Counted from the first letter of the stretch, positions 9,401 to 18,991 are shown. The stretch: DNA of 64,000 nt from Peristeroidobacter soli (GCF_004138485.1 NZ_RYEV01000005.1:248001-312000), one strand, 5' to 3'. A program made the numbers and translations. Notes: generated from the sequence alone by a model not told the origin.

Positions 9401-10926
9401 CACTGCTGTTCGCCGGTGCCAATGACGGCATGCTGCACGCGTTCGAAGCGGGTGGCCTGGTCGCCAATCCGTCCGGTCCTCCCGGAGACATGATCGAAGA
9501 TCCGAGCGGCGGCAGGGAAGTGTTCGCGTACATTCCGAAGTCGGTCTTCCCGAACCTGCGACTGCTGCCCCGGCAGCCCTATTCGCATCGTTATTACGTC
9601 GACGGTTCGCCGAATTCCAACGACGTGTTCTTCAGGAACGCCAATGAGTGGCGCACCGTGCTGGTCGGCGGCTTGAACCTGGGCGGCCAGGGCATCTACG
9701 CGCTGGACATCACCGATACTTCGGCACTGACCAGCGCCGAGGCGAATGCCGGTTCCATCCACCTCTGGGAGTTCACCGACGAGAACGATCGCGATCTCGG
9801 CTACACCTATAGCCAGCCCGCCATCGTGCGTCTGAAGGACGGCAGTTGGGCTGCGGTCTTCGGTAATGGTTACAACAACACCGTTACGGATGGACGCGCC
9901 AGCACGACCGGCAACGCCGTGCTGTACATCGTGAACATCGAGACCGGCGCCTTGATCCGCAAGATCGATACCGGCGTCGGCATGAGCGATCCGCGGGCCG
10001 GCGGCAAACCCAATGGCCTGGCTACGCCCACCATGGTGGACATCGATGGCGACCGCATCGTCGACTTCGCGTATGCCGGCGATCTGCTCGGCAACCTCTG
10101 GAAGTTCAACCTGCGTCCCACCGAAAGCTCGCAGTGGGGCGTCGCCTTCACCGATACCAACGGCAATCCGGCGCCGATCTTCGCGGCCACCGACAGCAAC
10201 GCGGCGGGCGGCAACATCCAACCCATCACGGTGCGTCCGGAAGTGGCCCGCGGGCCGTATGGCGCGGGCACGATCGTCGTGTTCGGCACCGGCAAGTTCC
10301 TGGAGATCGGCGACAAGGACCTGCCGGCGGGCTCGACGACCAAGCAGAGCTTCTACGGCCTGGTCGACCGGGACAATTACACCGCCGCCACCAACACCTA
10401 CGACCCCAACGACAAGGTGGTCCGCAACCGCCTGGTGCAGCAGACCATCACCTCGGAAACGAACGCGGCGCCGCTCCGGCGCAGCACCTCGATGACGGCG
10501 ATGAATCGCAACGGCTGGTACCTGGATCTGGTGTATCAAAACAATATCCGGGGCGAGCGCGCGGTCACCGATCCGACCATTCGTGGCGATCGCGTGTTCT
10601 TCACCACGTTGATTCCGAACAGCGTGCCTTGCGACTTCGGCGGCCGCAGCTGGTTGATGATTCTGGACCTGCTGAGCGGCGGCCGGCTGCCGGATGGGCA
10701 GGTGGACAGCGACGGCGATGGCGACATCGACCAGGCCGATGCGGATACCTCCGGTGTCGGCACGGAGGACATCCAGTCGCGCGTCGAATCCCAATTGTGT
10801 CTGGACGGCAGCAACTGCGAGTACGACAGCCTGTTGTCGTCCGGTAGCAGCGGTGCGCTCACCGAACGGGCCGGTGCGCCCACGCGCGGCCTGCAGGGCC
10901 GCCAGTCGTGGCGCCAGATCCGGTAA
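6472..10926 (+). CDS. pilY1: pilus tip adhesin / assembly factor PilY1
   Basis: A 1484-residue secreted protein starting at the ATG at 6472 (GAGGCAGG about 8 bases upstream); an in-frame ATG at 6451 is the alternative. The signal peptide ends IPASA. The mature N-terminus VDLALSQQPLFLSPTVAPLN with YNDYTDLDGDGTLDMRFKPG is typical of PilY1 proteins. The C-terminal half, from about residue 930, is the PilC/PilY1 beta-propeller (VSSAPLYVGAPRARYAD, LLFAGANDGMLHAFEA, TPTMVDIDGDRIVDFAYAGD). DxDGDxDxxDAD near residue 1420 looks like an EF-type calcium site. PilY1 works with minor pilins at the pilus tip in adhesion, twitching and surface sensing. The unusual length versus the roughly 1160 of P. aeruginosa lies mostly in the N-terminal half. 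Confidence 0.93.
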   Translation: MFKKYITRVSTLLATTAAMLLSIPASAVDLALSQQPLFLSPTVAPLNMLVVGRDHKLYYEAYNDYTDLDGDGTLDMRFKPGITYYGYFDSTKCYAYGADGVFDPTRTAGTGNTCTAVDSEWSGNFLNYVTTARIDALRKVLYGGFRSTDTATETVLQRTYLPQDAHSWGKEYTSVAVDGYNIADYTSLALPTANNRHLFANTTITSTPDSSNPLMRVLTNRAERIWNWVSIERPVANDRMFNGDNGPLISPAPTDYYVRVRVCKTGLLESNCQAYTGGGNKPIGLLQEFGGNDSMYFGLITGSYSKNTSGGVLRRRMDSIASEINDDGTFKTGNSNAGIIATLNRMRVTGFNSGSHQYNCGWTAAARTINEGECQMWGNPIAEMMYESLRYFAGQSAPTSAYSIAFGAGEESQLAGGGLPVATWNDPYSGTGAHPYCAKPFQTVVSDINPSYDTDQLPGTAFGSFSGTLGTLNVSALGQTIWDNEFGGSQNVFIGQSGNVTDGAPTPKTVTSFGNIRGLSPEEPTKRGGYYAGSVAYYGRTNDISSARGTQNVQTFAVALASPLPKIRIPIGTGANVRTVTLVPFAKSVNGSGISATASFQPTDQIVDFYVDTLSDTYGKFRVNFEDVEQGADHDMDAIAIYEYTVTGNTVNVKVTSEYAYGGITQHMGYVISGTTHDGIYLEVLDQRGGDVSYDTDYFLDTPEAFTGTPPAPNSGVGRWNDGAALPFVHERTFSAGTSPGAILLNDPLWYAAKWGGFTDTNENNLPDLESEWDSDRGSGQAGVPDNYFLVTNALTLSQQLREAFTEILARNASASSASVNSGAISTDSRVYQARFNTRNWDGELMAFGRDPATSLVSTTPLWNARDRMPAPDARKIFTVNSDNTAVPFRWDNLDATRRTQLADTEQLQQTYVNYLRGDQTNEGSGTNYLRERASRLGDIVSSAPLYVGAPRARYADNMPGTTPYSEFAEEQQTRKPLLFAGANDGMLHAFEAGGLVANPSGPPGDMIEDPSGGREVFAYIPKSVFPNLRLLPRQPYSHRYYVDGSPNSNDVFFRNANEWRTVLVGGLNLGGQGIYALDITDTSALTSAEANAGSIHLWEFTDENDRDLGYTYSQPAIVRLKDGSWAAVFGNGYNNTVTDGRASTTGNAVLYIVNIETGALIRKIDTGVGMSDPRAGGKPNGLATPTMVDIDGDRIVDFAYAGDLLGNLWKFNLRPTESSQWGVAFTDTNGNPAPIFAATDSNAAGGNIQPITVRPEVARGPYGAGTIVVFGTGKFLEIGDKDLPAGSTTKQSFYGLVDRDNYTAATNTYDPNDKVVRNRLVQQTITSETNAAPLRRSTSMTAMNRNGWYLDLVYQNNIRGERAVTDPTIRGDRVFFTTLIPNSVPCDFGGRSWLMILDLLSGGRLPDGQVDSDGDGDIDQADADTSGVGTEDIQSRVESQLCLDGSNCEYDSLLSSGSSGALTERAGAPTRGLQGRQSWRQIR

Positions 10927-10944
10927 GGTCAAGGAGACATTTGT

Positions 10945-11373
10945 ATGCTAGTGGGAACATCGCGTCGCTCGGTGCGCGGCATCACGCTGATCGAGCTGAT
11001 GATCACGGTGGCGATCGTCGGTATCCTCACCGCGATCGCCTATCCGAACTATCGTCAGTATGTGCTGCGGGGGAATCGCACCGAGGCGAAGACGGCGATG
11101 ATGCAGGCGTCGCAGGACCTGGAGAAATGCTTCACGCGCTACGGTCGCTACAACCATGACGATTGCGTGGCGTTCGGCAGACTCAGAGCCGGCGTCAACA
11201 GCGCGGGTGACCGCTACCAGCTTTCGTTTGCTGCAGTCGACGACCCCACGGTGCAGTATTCGATCCAGGCGCAGCCGCGGGCTGCTCAAGCCCAGGACGT
11301 CTGCGGCACATTGACACTCGACCAAACCGGCAGGCGAGGCGACTCCATCAACGACGCCGCCAAATGCTGGTAA
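10945..11373 (+). CDS. pilE: type IV pilin PilE (minor or major pilin)
   Basis: A 142-residue prepilin with RG|ITLIELMITVAIVGILTAIAYPNYRQYVLRG (class IVa pilin, Glu+5 present). Two cysteine pairs are visible (KCFTRYGRYNHDDC and DVCGTLTL...AKC), the latter forming the D-region loop. GNRTEAKTAMMQASQDLEK is the PilE family signature. It is the last gene of the operon, 18 bases after pilY1, and is followed by a strong hairpin. By position it is PilE, a minor pilin in Pseudomonas-type operons. Confidence 0.9.
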   Translation: MLVGTSRRSVRGITLIELMITVAIVGILTAIAYPNYRQYVLRGNRTEAKTAMMQASQDLEKCFTRYGRYNHDDCVAFGRLRAGVNSAGDRYQLSFAAVDDPTVQYSIQAQPRAAQAQDVCGTLTLDQTGRRGDSINDAAKCW

Positions 11374-11399
11374 CGTCGAAATAACTCCCGTTTGATGCG

Positions 11400-11433
11400 G
11401 CAAGCGACCTCCTTCCAGGAGGTCGCTTGCTTT
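11400..11433 (+). terminator. terminator after the pilus operon
   Basis: A perfect 13-bp inverted repeat (GCAAGCGACCTCC / GGAGGTCGCTTGC) with a 5-nt loop is followed by TTT. It stands 26 bases after the pilE stop and just before the lexA promoter. The T tract is short. Confidence 0.8.
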
Positions 11434-11446
11434 CGCGGCTGTGCAC

Positions 11447-11462
11447 CTGTATATAGGCACAG
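11447..11462 (+). promoter_or_regulatory. LexA (SOS) box of lexA
   Basis: The 16-base sequence CTGTATATAGGCACAG fits CTGT-N8-ACAG, the gamma-proteobacterial LexA operator. Its centre lies about 33 bases before the lexA ATG, so LexA would repress its own gene. DNA damage would relieve this through RecA-stimulated self-cleavage. Confidence 0.9.
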
Positions 11463-11486
11463 TCGTTGGATGCATATACAACCGCC

Positions 11487-12116
11487 ATGTCCGAACTGAC
11501 GCCCCGGCAACGTGAGATCGTCAAGCTGATTCAGGAGTCTCTGCGCGATAACGGCATGCCGCCGACGCGGGCCGAGATCGCGACCGCCATGGGCTTCAAG
11601 TCAGCCAATGCCGCCGAGGAGCACCTGCGTGCGCTCCAGAAAAAAGGCGTGCTGGACATCATCCCGGGCGCCTCGCGCGGCATTCAATTGAAGGATTCTC
11701 TTCGTGAGCAGATGGGTCTGCCGCTGATTGGTCGAGTTGCAGCAGGCAGGCCCATGCTCGCGGAGGAGCACATCGAAGGCCGTTATCAGATCGATCCGAA
11801 GATCTTTCAACCGCGCGCGCATTACCTGCTCAAGGTACGCGGCATGAGCATGAAAGACATCGGCATCATGGATGGCGATCTGGTGGCCGTGCATCGCACG
11901 CCGGAAGTGCGCAATCGTCAGGTCGTGGTCGCGCGTCTGGACAACGAAGTGACGGTGAAGCGCTATAAGCAGGACGGCAAGATCGTCTGGCTGTTGCCCG
12001 AGAACGAAGAGTTCGAGCCCATCCGGGTCGACTTGAAGGAACAGTCGCTGATCATCGAAGGCATCGTGGTCGGCGTGCTGCGCCAGGGCGGCAAGTCCAA
12101 AGGGCTATTTCAGTAA
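11487..12116 (+). CDS. lexA: SOS repressor LexA
   Basis: A 209-residue repressor beginning [17 protein letters not shown]. The winged helix-turn-helix is at about residues 1-65 ([23 protein letters not shown]). The self-cleavage site is Ala86-Gly87 in RVAAGRP, the catalytic Ser is Ser121 in GMSMKD and the catalytic Lys is Lys158 in EVTVKRY. The ATG at 11487 is preferred over an in-frame TTG at 11466 because it gives the canonical N-terminus. LexA represses DNA repair genes until RecA filaments trigger cleavage. The last 12 bases overlap the convergent nasA coding end, so there is no room for a terminator between the two genes. Confidence 0.96.
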   Translation: MSELTPRQREIVKLIQESLRDNGMPPTRAEIATAMGFKSANAAEEHLRALQKKGVLDIIPGASRGIQLKDSLREQMGLPLIGRVAAGRPMLAEEHIEGRYQIDPKIFQPRAHYLLKVRGMSMKDIGIMDGDLVAVHRTPEVRNRQVVVARLDNEVTVKRYKQDGKIVWLLPENEEFEPIRVDLKEQSLIIEGIVVGVLRQGGKSKGLFQ

Positions 12117-14750
12117 CAGCTGCCTGATCTCCGGCAGGCACGAGCCGCAGTTCGTGCCTGCTTTCAATTTCCGGCCCACCTCCTGCGGCGTCTTCAATTG
12201 ATCCTGGGCGATGGCCTTGCACAGCGTGGTTCGTCCCACGCCAAAGCACGAGCACACCAACGGGCCAGGATCTTCCGCCGAGGACGGCGGTCCGCCGTTG
12301 AGTAACGACACCCGGTCCACGTTACCGATGCGCTTTTTCGCGAACAGACTGGACAGCCAGGTTCGTGAGGGCAGATCGCTGCGAGGCGAAATGAACGCAC
12401 AGCCCTCGAGTCGTTCCTCGACCAGCAGCGCCCCTCGAAATACGCCGCACGCCGGATCTGAGAACTCCACCCAATCCATATCGGGATGAATCGCCTGTAA
12501 TGCCTGGCGCGCCCACGTGGAGCCGGGTGCGTGGCCACGTCCGGCAATCTCATATCGCATGAACTGCGCGCCGCGGATGGCCGTCCACCAGACCGCATCC
12601 AGCTTTTGGATGGGCGCGCGCGTGAGCACGAATCCATGCCAATTGACAGGGAACGGGGTGACGCGCGCCGGCGTGTGTTTGAACTCCGGCTCGCCCGACA
12701 CCGGATCGACGACTGGATTGACCAGCGCGCCCACGCGCGCATCGGATGCAACAGCGCCACTCCAGTGAATGGGCACGAAGATCGTGCCTCTCGGCATTTC
12801 ACCGCTGGTCTTCACACGTGCGACCAGCGCGCCCCACTGAGTTTCAACGCGCGCGAGCTGACCGTCGCTCACCGCCGCCAGCAATGCGTCCTGCGCATGC
12901 ATGTCGACGTAAGGCTCGGGCAGATGCGCGCTGAGTTGAGGCGCGCGACCCGTGCGGGTCATCGTGTGCCATTGATCGCGAATACGACCGGTGTTCAACA
13001 CCCATGGAAACTCTGCGTCGGTTCGATGCTCCGGCGCGCGTGTCGCGGTCGGAACGAAACGCGCGCGACGATTGCGTCTGTAGAAGTGCCCGGATTCGAG
13101 CAGGCGAGGTGTCCCGGGATGATTGCGCCCAGGCACCGGCCATTGGATGGGCGCGAGCTCGTCGTATTCGGTCGAGGTGATTTTCGCCAGGCCGCCGATA
13201 TCGAAGGCGCGCTCGCCGTCGTTGTTCCAGGTCGACAGCGCGGCATGCTCGATGAAAATCTCGTGCACGCTGTCGTAGTTGAAGCCGTGGTCGAAGCCCA
13301 TGCGCCGTGCGACTTCGCAGATCAACCACCAGTCCGGGCGCGCTTCGCCGCTCAATGCTTGGAAGGCCCGCTGACGTGAGATGCGACGTTCCGAGTTGGT
13401 GACGGTGCCATCTTTCTCGCCCCAGCCCGCAGCCGGCAGCAACACATGCGCATGCGCGTTGGTGTCGGTGCCCGCGAAACAATCGGACACCACGACCAGC
13501 TCGCACCGTCGCAACGCTTCCTTGACCTTGTCGGCGTCGGGCAGGCTCACCACCGGATTGGTCGCCATGATCCAGACGGCTTTCACTTTGCCGTCATGAA
13601 TGGCATCGAACAGCTCGACTGCCTTGAGTCCGCCGCGTTCGGCGATGCGTGGGCTGCGCCAGAAGTTTTGTACGAGCTCGCGATGGCTCGCATCTTCCAG
13701 GTCCAGGTGCGCGGCCAGCATGTTCGCAAGGCCGCCCACCTCCCGACCGCCCATCGCGTTCGGCTGGCCGGTGATGGAGAAGGGCCCCGCGCCGGGCTGA
13801 CCGATACGCCCGGTGAGCAGATGACAGTTGACGATGCTGTTGACCTTGTCCGTGCCCGCCGAGGATTGATTCACACCCATCGAGAACGCGGTGATGACGC
13901 GCTCATGGTCGGCAAACATTCGATAGAACTCGAGCACCCGCTCGGTGTCGAGCCCGCAGACGGCGGCAAGTCGATTCACGTCACCGGCGGATTCGCGGGC
14001 AACGCTCAACGCCTCATCGAGTCCTTCCGTGTGGTTCGCGATGAAGTCCTTCGCGACTCGGCCATGCTCGTGCAGATACGCGAGCAGACCGTTGAAGAGC
14101 CACACGTCGCTGCCGCTGCGTACCGGCACGTGCAAGTCGGCGATCTCGCACGTTACGGTTCGCCGCGGATCGACCACCACGATCTTCATTTTCGGCCGCT
14201 GCTGTTTCGCCTGAGCGATGCGCTGGAACAGGACGGGATGACACCAGGCGGCGTTCGCGCCGACCAGGACGATCAGATCCGCCAGCTCCAGATCTTCGTA
14301 ACACACCGGCACGACGTCCTCACCGAAGGCACGCTTGTGCCCGGCGACGGCCGATGACATGCACAGCCGGGAGTTGGTGTCGATATTCGCAGTGCCGATG
14401 AAACCTTTCATCAGCTTGTTGGCGACGTAGTAGTCCTCGGTCAACAATTGACCCGAGACATACAGCGCGACGGCGTCGGAGCCATGCTCGGCGATGATGC
14501 GATTGAATCCAGCGGCAACGTGAGTCAGCGCCGCCTCCATGCTCACTCGCTGGCCGTTGATCTCCGGATGGAGCAGCCGGCCGTCCATGCCGAGCGTCTG
14601 ACCCAGCGCCGACCCTTTGGAGCACAGTCTGCCGAAGTTCGAGGGATGAGTCGTATCGCCGCTGATGGTGACCGTGCCGCGCGCAGCATCGGATTGAGCG
14701 ATGACTCCACACCCGACGCCGCAATACGGACACGTCGTCCTGATGCTCAC
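12105..14750 (-). CDS. nasA: assimilatory nitrate reductase, molybdopterin catalytic subunit
   Basis: An 881-residue Mo-bisMGD oxidoreductase that reduces nitrate to nitrite in the cytoplasm. The [4Fe-4S] ligands are in CPYCGVGCG (residues 8-14) and [25 protein letters not shown] and GMGVNQ-like [15 protein letters not shown] mark the NasA/NarB branch. The molybdopterin dinucleotide-binding domain is near residues 570-700 ([20 protein letters not shown]). The C-terminal 60 residues form a BFD-like [2Fe-2S] domain (VCSCFGVG ... TNCGSCLPE), as in Klebsiella NasA. It is the last gene of nirB / NirD-flavoprotein / nasA and overlaps the preceding stop by ATGA. There is no separate NasC, so the upstream flavoprotein fusion is the likely electron donor. 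Confidence 0.95.
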   Translation of the reverse strand: MSIRTTCPYCGVGCGVIAQSDAARGTVTISGDTTHPSNFGRLCSKGSALGQTLGMDGRLLHPEINGQRVSMEAALTHVAAGFNRIIAEHGSDAVALYVSGQLLTEDYYVANKLMKGFIGTANIDTNSRLCMSSAVAGHKRAFGEDVVPVCYEDLELADLIVLVGANAAWCHPVLFQRIAQAKQQRPKMKIVVVDPRRTVTCEIADLHVPVRSGSDVWLFNGLLAYLHEHGRVAKDFIANHTEGLDEALSVARESAGDVNRLAAVCGLDTERVLEFYRMFADHERVITAFSMGVNQSSAGTDKVNSIVNCHLLTGRIGQPGAGPFSITGQPNAMGGREVGGLANMLAAHLDLEDASHRELVQNFWRSPRIAERGGLKAVELFDAIHDGKVKAVWIMATNPVVSLPDADKVKEALRRCELVVVSDCFAGTDTNAHAHVLLPAAGWGEKDGTVTNSERRISRQRAFQALSGEARPDWWLICEVARRMGFDHGFNYDSVHEIFIEHAALSTWNNDGERAFDIGGLAKITSTEYDELAPIQWPVPGRNHPGTPRLLESGHFYRRNRRARFVPTATRAPEHRTDAEFPWVLNTGRIRDQWHTMTRTGRAPQLSAHLPEPYVDMHAQDALLAAVSDGQLARVETQWGALVARVKTSGEMPRGTIFVPIHWSGAVASDARVGALVNPVVDPVSGEPEFKHTPARVTPFPVNWHGFVLTRAPIQKLDAVWWTAIRGAQFMRYEIAGRGHAPGSTWARQALQAIHPDMDWVEFSDPACGVFRGALLVEERLEGCAFISPRSDLPSRTWLSSLFAKKRIGNVDRVSLLNGGPPSSAEDPGPLVCSCFGVGRTTLCKAIAQDQLKTPQEVGRKLKAGTNCGSCLPEIRQLLLK

Positions 14751-16303
14751 TGTCGACGAGCCACCGCTTCGCCAAATATCAGCTTGTCACGCAATGGACT
14801 GACATCGCGGCCTTCGCTCATCAGCTCGCAGTACCAGGCGCCGTCGCGAGTGTCGCCGTACAACACGGCGCCGCGCACCTTGTTGTCCTCGATGACGATG
14901 CGTTTATAAACGCCGCGCTTCGCATCACGTAACACCAGCGCCTCGCTGCCGGGCCCTCCGATGAAATCGCCGGCCGAGAACAGATCGATGCCGGTGACTT
15001 TCAGATGCGTGGACAACATCGAGCCCCGATATCGACCGACGCCGTGCTCGGAGAGATGAGTCGCGCAGACGCTGGCCTGCTCGTAGAGCGGGGCGACCAG
15101 GCCGTACGTGTTGTTTCGATGCTGGACGCATTCGCCGACTGCATATATGCAAGGATCGAAGGTTTGCAGGGTGTCGTCGACCAGCACGCCACGGTCGCAT
15201 CGCAGACCGGCCGCGCGGGCCAGATCGGTATTCGGGCGAATGCCGGCGGCCATGACGACCAGATCCGCGTCGATGACGGTCTCATCGGCAAACTGCACGC
15301 CTCGGACTCGATCGGTGCCCAGGATGGCTGTGGTCTTGGCCGGCATGTGGAATCGCAGTCCGCGTTTTTCGAGCGACTGCCTCAGCAGCTGTGCGGCCAC
15401 CGGGTCGAGTTGCCGCTCCATCAATGTTTCCAGCAAGTGCACCACAGTGACTTGCATGCCTTGCTTCAGAAGTGCGTTGGCGGCTTCCAGGCCCAGCAGT
15501 CCGCCGCCGATGACAACCGCCTTCTCATGCGTGCGGGCAGCCGCGAGCATCGTGTTGACGTCCTGCAGATCGCGGAACGTCACGACGCCGGGCAGGTCCT
15601 TGCCGGGCACGGGCAGCACGATGGGATTGGAGCCCGTTGCCAGCAGCAGCCGATCGTAGTCAGCTTCAATCCCGTGCCGAGAGCGTACGCGACGACGGAT
15701 TCGATCGATCGCTACAGCCGGATCGCCGAGATGCAGTGTGACGCCATTGTCCCGATACCATTCGATGGGATTGAGCACGATGTCGTCGAATCGTTTCTCG
15801 CCCGCCAGCATCGGGGACAGCAGGATGCGGTTGTAATTGGGGACGGGCTCGGCGCCGAACACGATGATGTCATACGGCTGACCGGGGATGCCGAGCAATT
15901 CCTCGACGACCTTCATGCCGGCCATGCCGTTGCCGACCACCACCAGCTTGCGACGCGAGGTTTTGCGCAGCGGTTGGGTCTTGATCCAGATCTTGCCGTC
16001 GCTCACTCGCGTCGGCCACGCGCGTACCGAGTAATCGGCGTCCTCGACGCAGCGACCGGTGGCAAGATTGAAGTGATGTTTGTAAACCGGGGAGGCGACC
16101 ACGGGCTCGCCGTTCAGATCGCCGACCAGCCCCCGCGAGAGCACGTTGGCTTCACTGTGGGGATCGTAGTTGTCGAGTGCGTAGATTGCGTCGCCGACCC
16201 GAAAGACGGCGATCTGCCGTCCGTCGACCAACGCGGCGACACCGCTTTCGGGCAGCAAGTCATCGAACGAGCAGGCGCTGCTCCAGGTGTGTGCGTGCTT
16301 CAT
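14747..16303 (-). CDS. NirD-like domain fused to NirB/NasC-like FAD oxidoreductase
   Basis: A 518-residue fusion. Residues 1-110 match NirD, the small subunit of NADH-nitrite reductase (YDPHSEANVLSRGLVGDLNG, VASPVYKHHFNLATGRCVED); like NirD it has a Rieske fold without the cluster Cys/His pairs. Residues about 117-515 are a class I pyridine nucleotide-disulfide reductase with two Rossmann motifs (VVVGNGMAG and VVIGGGLLGLEAA) and FAD motif YAVGECVQH, close to the first 400 residues of NirB. I infer two jobs: NirD subunit of the NirB complex and NAD(P)H-dependent electron donor to NasA. It lies between nirB and nasA with 4-base overlaps on both sides, which implies coupled translation. Confidence 0.88.
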   Translation of the reverse strand: MKHAHTWSSACSFDDLLPESGVAALVDGRQIAVFRVGDAIYALDNYDPHSEANVLSRGLVGDLNGEPVVASPVYKHHFNLATGRCVEDADYSVRAWPTRVSDGKIWIKTQPLRKTSRRKLVVVGNGMAGMKVVEELLGIPGQPYDIIVFGAEPVPNYNRILLSPMLAGEKRFDDIVLNPIEWYRDNGVTLHLGDPAVAIDRIRRRVRSRHGIEADYDRLLLATGSNPIVLPVPGKDLPGVVTFRDLQDVNTMLAAARTHEKAVVIGGGLLGLEAANALLKQGMQVTVVHLLETLMERQLDPVAAQLLRQSLEKRGLRFHMPAKTTAILGTDRVRGVQFADETVIDADLVVMAAGIRPNTDLARAAGLRCDRGVLVDDTLQTFDPCIYAVGECVQHRNNTYGLVAPLYEQASVCATHLSEHGVGRYRGSMLSTHLKVTGIDLFSAGDFIGGPGSEALVLRDAKRGVYKRIVIEDNKVRGAVLYGDTRDGAWYCELMSEGRDVSPLRDKLIFGEAVARRQ

Positions 16304-18834
16304 ACAGCCTCTCGTTGGCGCTGAGCGCGCTCTTCGTTGGTCGCGGGGCGGATCTGCCCGCGCTCCTGCACGAACACGACGTTGTCATCGGTACGATCGC
16401 TGTTCACGAAGTGGCGGAAGCGCTTCAACGTCTGCGGATCTTCCACGGCCTTCTTCCATTCGCACTCGTAAGTGTTGACGATGCGCGCCATGTCCGCTTC
16501 CAGCTCCGCGCCGACGCCGAGCTTGTCTTCGATGACGACCTGTTTGAGGTAGTCGAGTCCGCCTTCCAGATTGTCGAGCCACACCGACGTGCGCTGCAGG
16601 CGGTCGGCGGTGCGGATGTAGAACATCAGGAAGCGATCGATGTAGCGGATCAACGTTTCGCGATCCAGATCGCCGGCGAGCAAGTCGGCATGACGAGGCT
16701 TCATGCCGCCGTTGCCACACACGTACAGGTTCCAGCCTTTCTCGGTGGCGATGATGCCGACATCCTTGCTCTGCGCTTCGGCGCATTCACGGGTGCAGCC
16801 CGAGACTGCGAACTTGAGCTTGTGAGGAGAGCGCAGACCTTTGTAGCGGTTTTCGATGTCGATGGCGAAACCGACGCTGTCCTGAACGCCGTAACGACAC
16901 CACGTCGAGCCGACGCAGGACTTCACGGTGCGCACGGATTTGCCGTAAGCGTGACCGGATTCGAAGCCCGCATCGATCAGCTCGCGCCAGATCAGTGGTA
17001 ACTCGTGAACCTGCGCGCCAAACAAGTCGATGCGCTGACCGCCGGTGATCTTGGTGTACAGGCCATACTTCTTCGCCACCTCGCCGATGACAATCAGCTT
17101 CTCTGGCGTGATTTCGCCGCCGGCGATGCGCGGGACGACGGAGTAGGTGCCGTCCTTCTGCATGTTGGCGAGGTAGTAGTCGTTCGTGTCCTGCAGCGTG
17201 GCCTTGTCGCGCTTCAGCACGAACTCGTTCCAGCACGACGCCAGGATGGAGGCGACAGTGGGTTTGCAGATGTCGCAGCCCAGACCGCGGCCGTGCTTCC
17301 CGAGCACTTCGTCGAAGCTCTTCAGCTGACCGACGCGCACCAGATGGAACAATTGCTGGCGCGAGTAACGGAAATGCTCGCAAAGGTGGTTGTTGACCGC
17401 GACGCCTCGGCTCGCCAGCTCCGCTTTCAGAATCTGAGTGACGAGGGCGGTACAGCCACCGCAGGACGTTGCAGCCTTGGTCGAGCTTTTCAATGCGCCG
17501 ATGGTCTTGCAGCCGGCATCGATGGCAGAGCAGATCATGCCTTTGCTGACGTTGTTGCAGGAACAGATCTGGGCGGTGGCGGGCAGGCCTGCGACGCCGG
17601 CGCGCTTGGGTTGTTCGGAGCTGCCGAAGCTCGGGACGATCAACTCTTCGGGATTCGACGGCAGCGCCGTGCCGTCGAGCATCATGTTCAGCAGCACGCC
17701 ATAGTCATCCGCGTCACCGATCAGAATGCCGCCGAGCAGTCGGGTGCCGTCGTCGTTCACGACCAGCTTTTTGTAAACCTGCTTGCGCTCATCGACGAAG
17801 GCGTAGGCGCGCGAGCCCGGACTCGAGCAGTGCGGATCGCCGATCGACGCGACATCGACGCCCATGAGCTTGAGCTTCGTGCTCATGTCCGCGCCCGTAA
17901 AAATCGGGTCGGCGGTCTCCTGCAAGCGCGCGGCGCAGACGCTGGCCATCTGGTAGCCGGGCGCGACCAGGCCGTACAGCTTACCGTTCCATAGCGCGCA
18001 CTCGCCGATGGCGAAGATGTCCGGATCGGAGGTGCGACAGTCGCTGTCGATGACGATGCCGCCACGCTCACCGACACTCAGTCCGCATGCGCGGGCCAGT
18101 TCGTCGCGTGGTCGAATGCCGGCGGAGAAGACCACGATGTCCGCTTCGAGCGCGCTGCCGTCGGCGAAGTTCAAGCGATGACGGCACTGTTCGCCGTCGA
18201 CGATTCCAGTCGTGCTCTTGCCCGTGTGGATGCCGACACCCATCTCGTCGATCTTCTGTCGCAACACGCGACCGCCGCTATCGTCGACCTGAACGGCCAT
18301 CAGGCGCGGCGCGAACTCGACCACGTGTGTTTTCAAACCGAGATCGCGCAGCGCTTTGGCCGCTTCGAGGCCGAGCAAACCACCGCCGATGACCACGCCG
18401 ACTGTGCTGTGCGCGGCGGCCGAGCGAATGGCTTCCAGATCTTCGATCGTACGATAGACGAAACACCCCGCGCGTTCTCGTCCCGGGATTGGAGGTACAA
18501 AAGGATATGAACCGGTGGCAAGCACCAGTTGATCGTAGGGGAGGGTTCGACCCTCCGCCGTTCGCACGCAGCGCGCGTCGCGATCGATCCCGATGGCTTT
18601 GTCATTCAGATGAAGCGCGATGTCGTTGCGCTCGAAGAAGTCTTCACTCGTAAGGGCAAGATCTTCCGCGCGCTTGCCGCTGAAGAAGCTCGTGAGCTGC
18701 ACGCGATCGTAGGCAGCGCGCGGCTCTTCGCAGAGCACGCTGATTTCATACGAGGCGGTCGCGTCCGCGAGCCGCTCGAGGAGGCGTTGCCCGACCATGC
18801 CATTGCCGATGACGACCAGCTTTTTAACAGACAT
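16300..18834 (-). CDS. nirB: assimilatory NAD(P)H-nitrite reductase large subunit
   Basis: An 844-residue enzyme reducing nitrite to ammonium. Residues 1-400 hold FAD and NAD(P)H domains (VVIGNGMVGQRLLE, VVIGGGLLGLEAAKAL). Two BFD-type [2Fe-2S] segments follow: ICSCNNVSKG ... TSCGGC near 425-465, and GLGCDICKP near 520. The ferredoxin-like and siroheme/[4Fe-4S] domains lie beyond 550, with the cluster ligands in CVGSTWC and CTREC. The length agrees with E. coli NirB (847). First gene of a three-gene minus-strand operon with a sigma-54 promoter about 150 bases upstream, so nitrogen control by NtrC/RpoN is expected. Confidence 0.96.
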   Translation of the reverse strand: MSVKKLVVIGNGMVGQRLLERLADATASYEISVLCEEPRAAYDRVQLTSFFSGKRAEDLALTSEDFFERNDIALHLNDKAIGIDRDARCVRTAEGRTLPYDQLVLATGSYPFVPPIPGRERAGCFVYRTIEDLEAIRSAAAHSTVGVVIGGGLLGLEAAKALRDLGLKTHVVEFAPRLMAVQVDDSGGRVLRQKIDEMGVGIHTGKSTTGIVDGEQCRHRLNFADGSALEADIVVFSAGIRPRDELARACGLSVGERGGIVIDSDCRTSDPDIFAIGECALWNGKLYGLVAPGYQMASVCAARLQETADPIFTGADMSTKLKLMGVDVASIGDPHCSSPGSRAYAFVDERKQVYKKLVVNDDGTRLLGGILIGDADDYGVLLNMMLDGTALPSNPEELIVPSFGSSEQPKRAGVAGLPATAQICSCNNVSKGMICSAIDAGCKTIGALKSSTKAATSCGGCTALVTQILKAELASRGVAVNNHLCEHFRYSRQQLFHLVRVGQLKSFDEVLGKHGRGLGCDICKPTVASILASCWNEFVLKRDKATLQDTNDYYLANMQKDGTYSVVPRIAGGEITPEKLIVIGEVAKKYGLYTKITGGQRIDLFGAQVHELPLIWRELIDAGFESGHAYGKSVRTVKSCVGSTWCRYGVQDSVGFAIDIENRYKGLRSPHKLKFAVSGCTRECAEAQSKDVGIIATEKGWNLYVCGNGGMKPRHADLLAGDLDRETLIRYIDRFLMFYIRTADRLQRTSVWLDNLEGGLDYLKQVVIEDKLGVGAELEADMARIVNTYECEWKKAVEDPQTLKRFRHFVNSDRTDDNVVFVQERGQIRPATNEERAQRQREAV

Positions 18835-18991
18835 CTTGCACCCATGACGGACCGCCCCGAGCAGGGCATCCGGATCGTTTGATGAGGGTGGTTGGGACAG
18901 CGAGCTGCGTCAGGCCGCGCGTGGCGGAGGTGAGTACCGGCAGTCACTGGTGCTGCGCCCGTCATTGGAGCAGCCAAGATGCTTCCAATGC

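Noticed and set aside
18835-18981. Possible second ANTAR leader before nirB
   Set aside because: No paired hexaloop hairpins with stable stems and no poly-T terminator were found on the minus strand.
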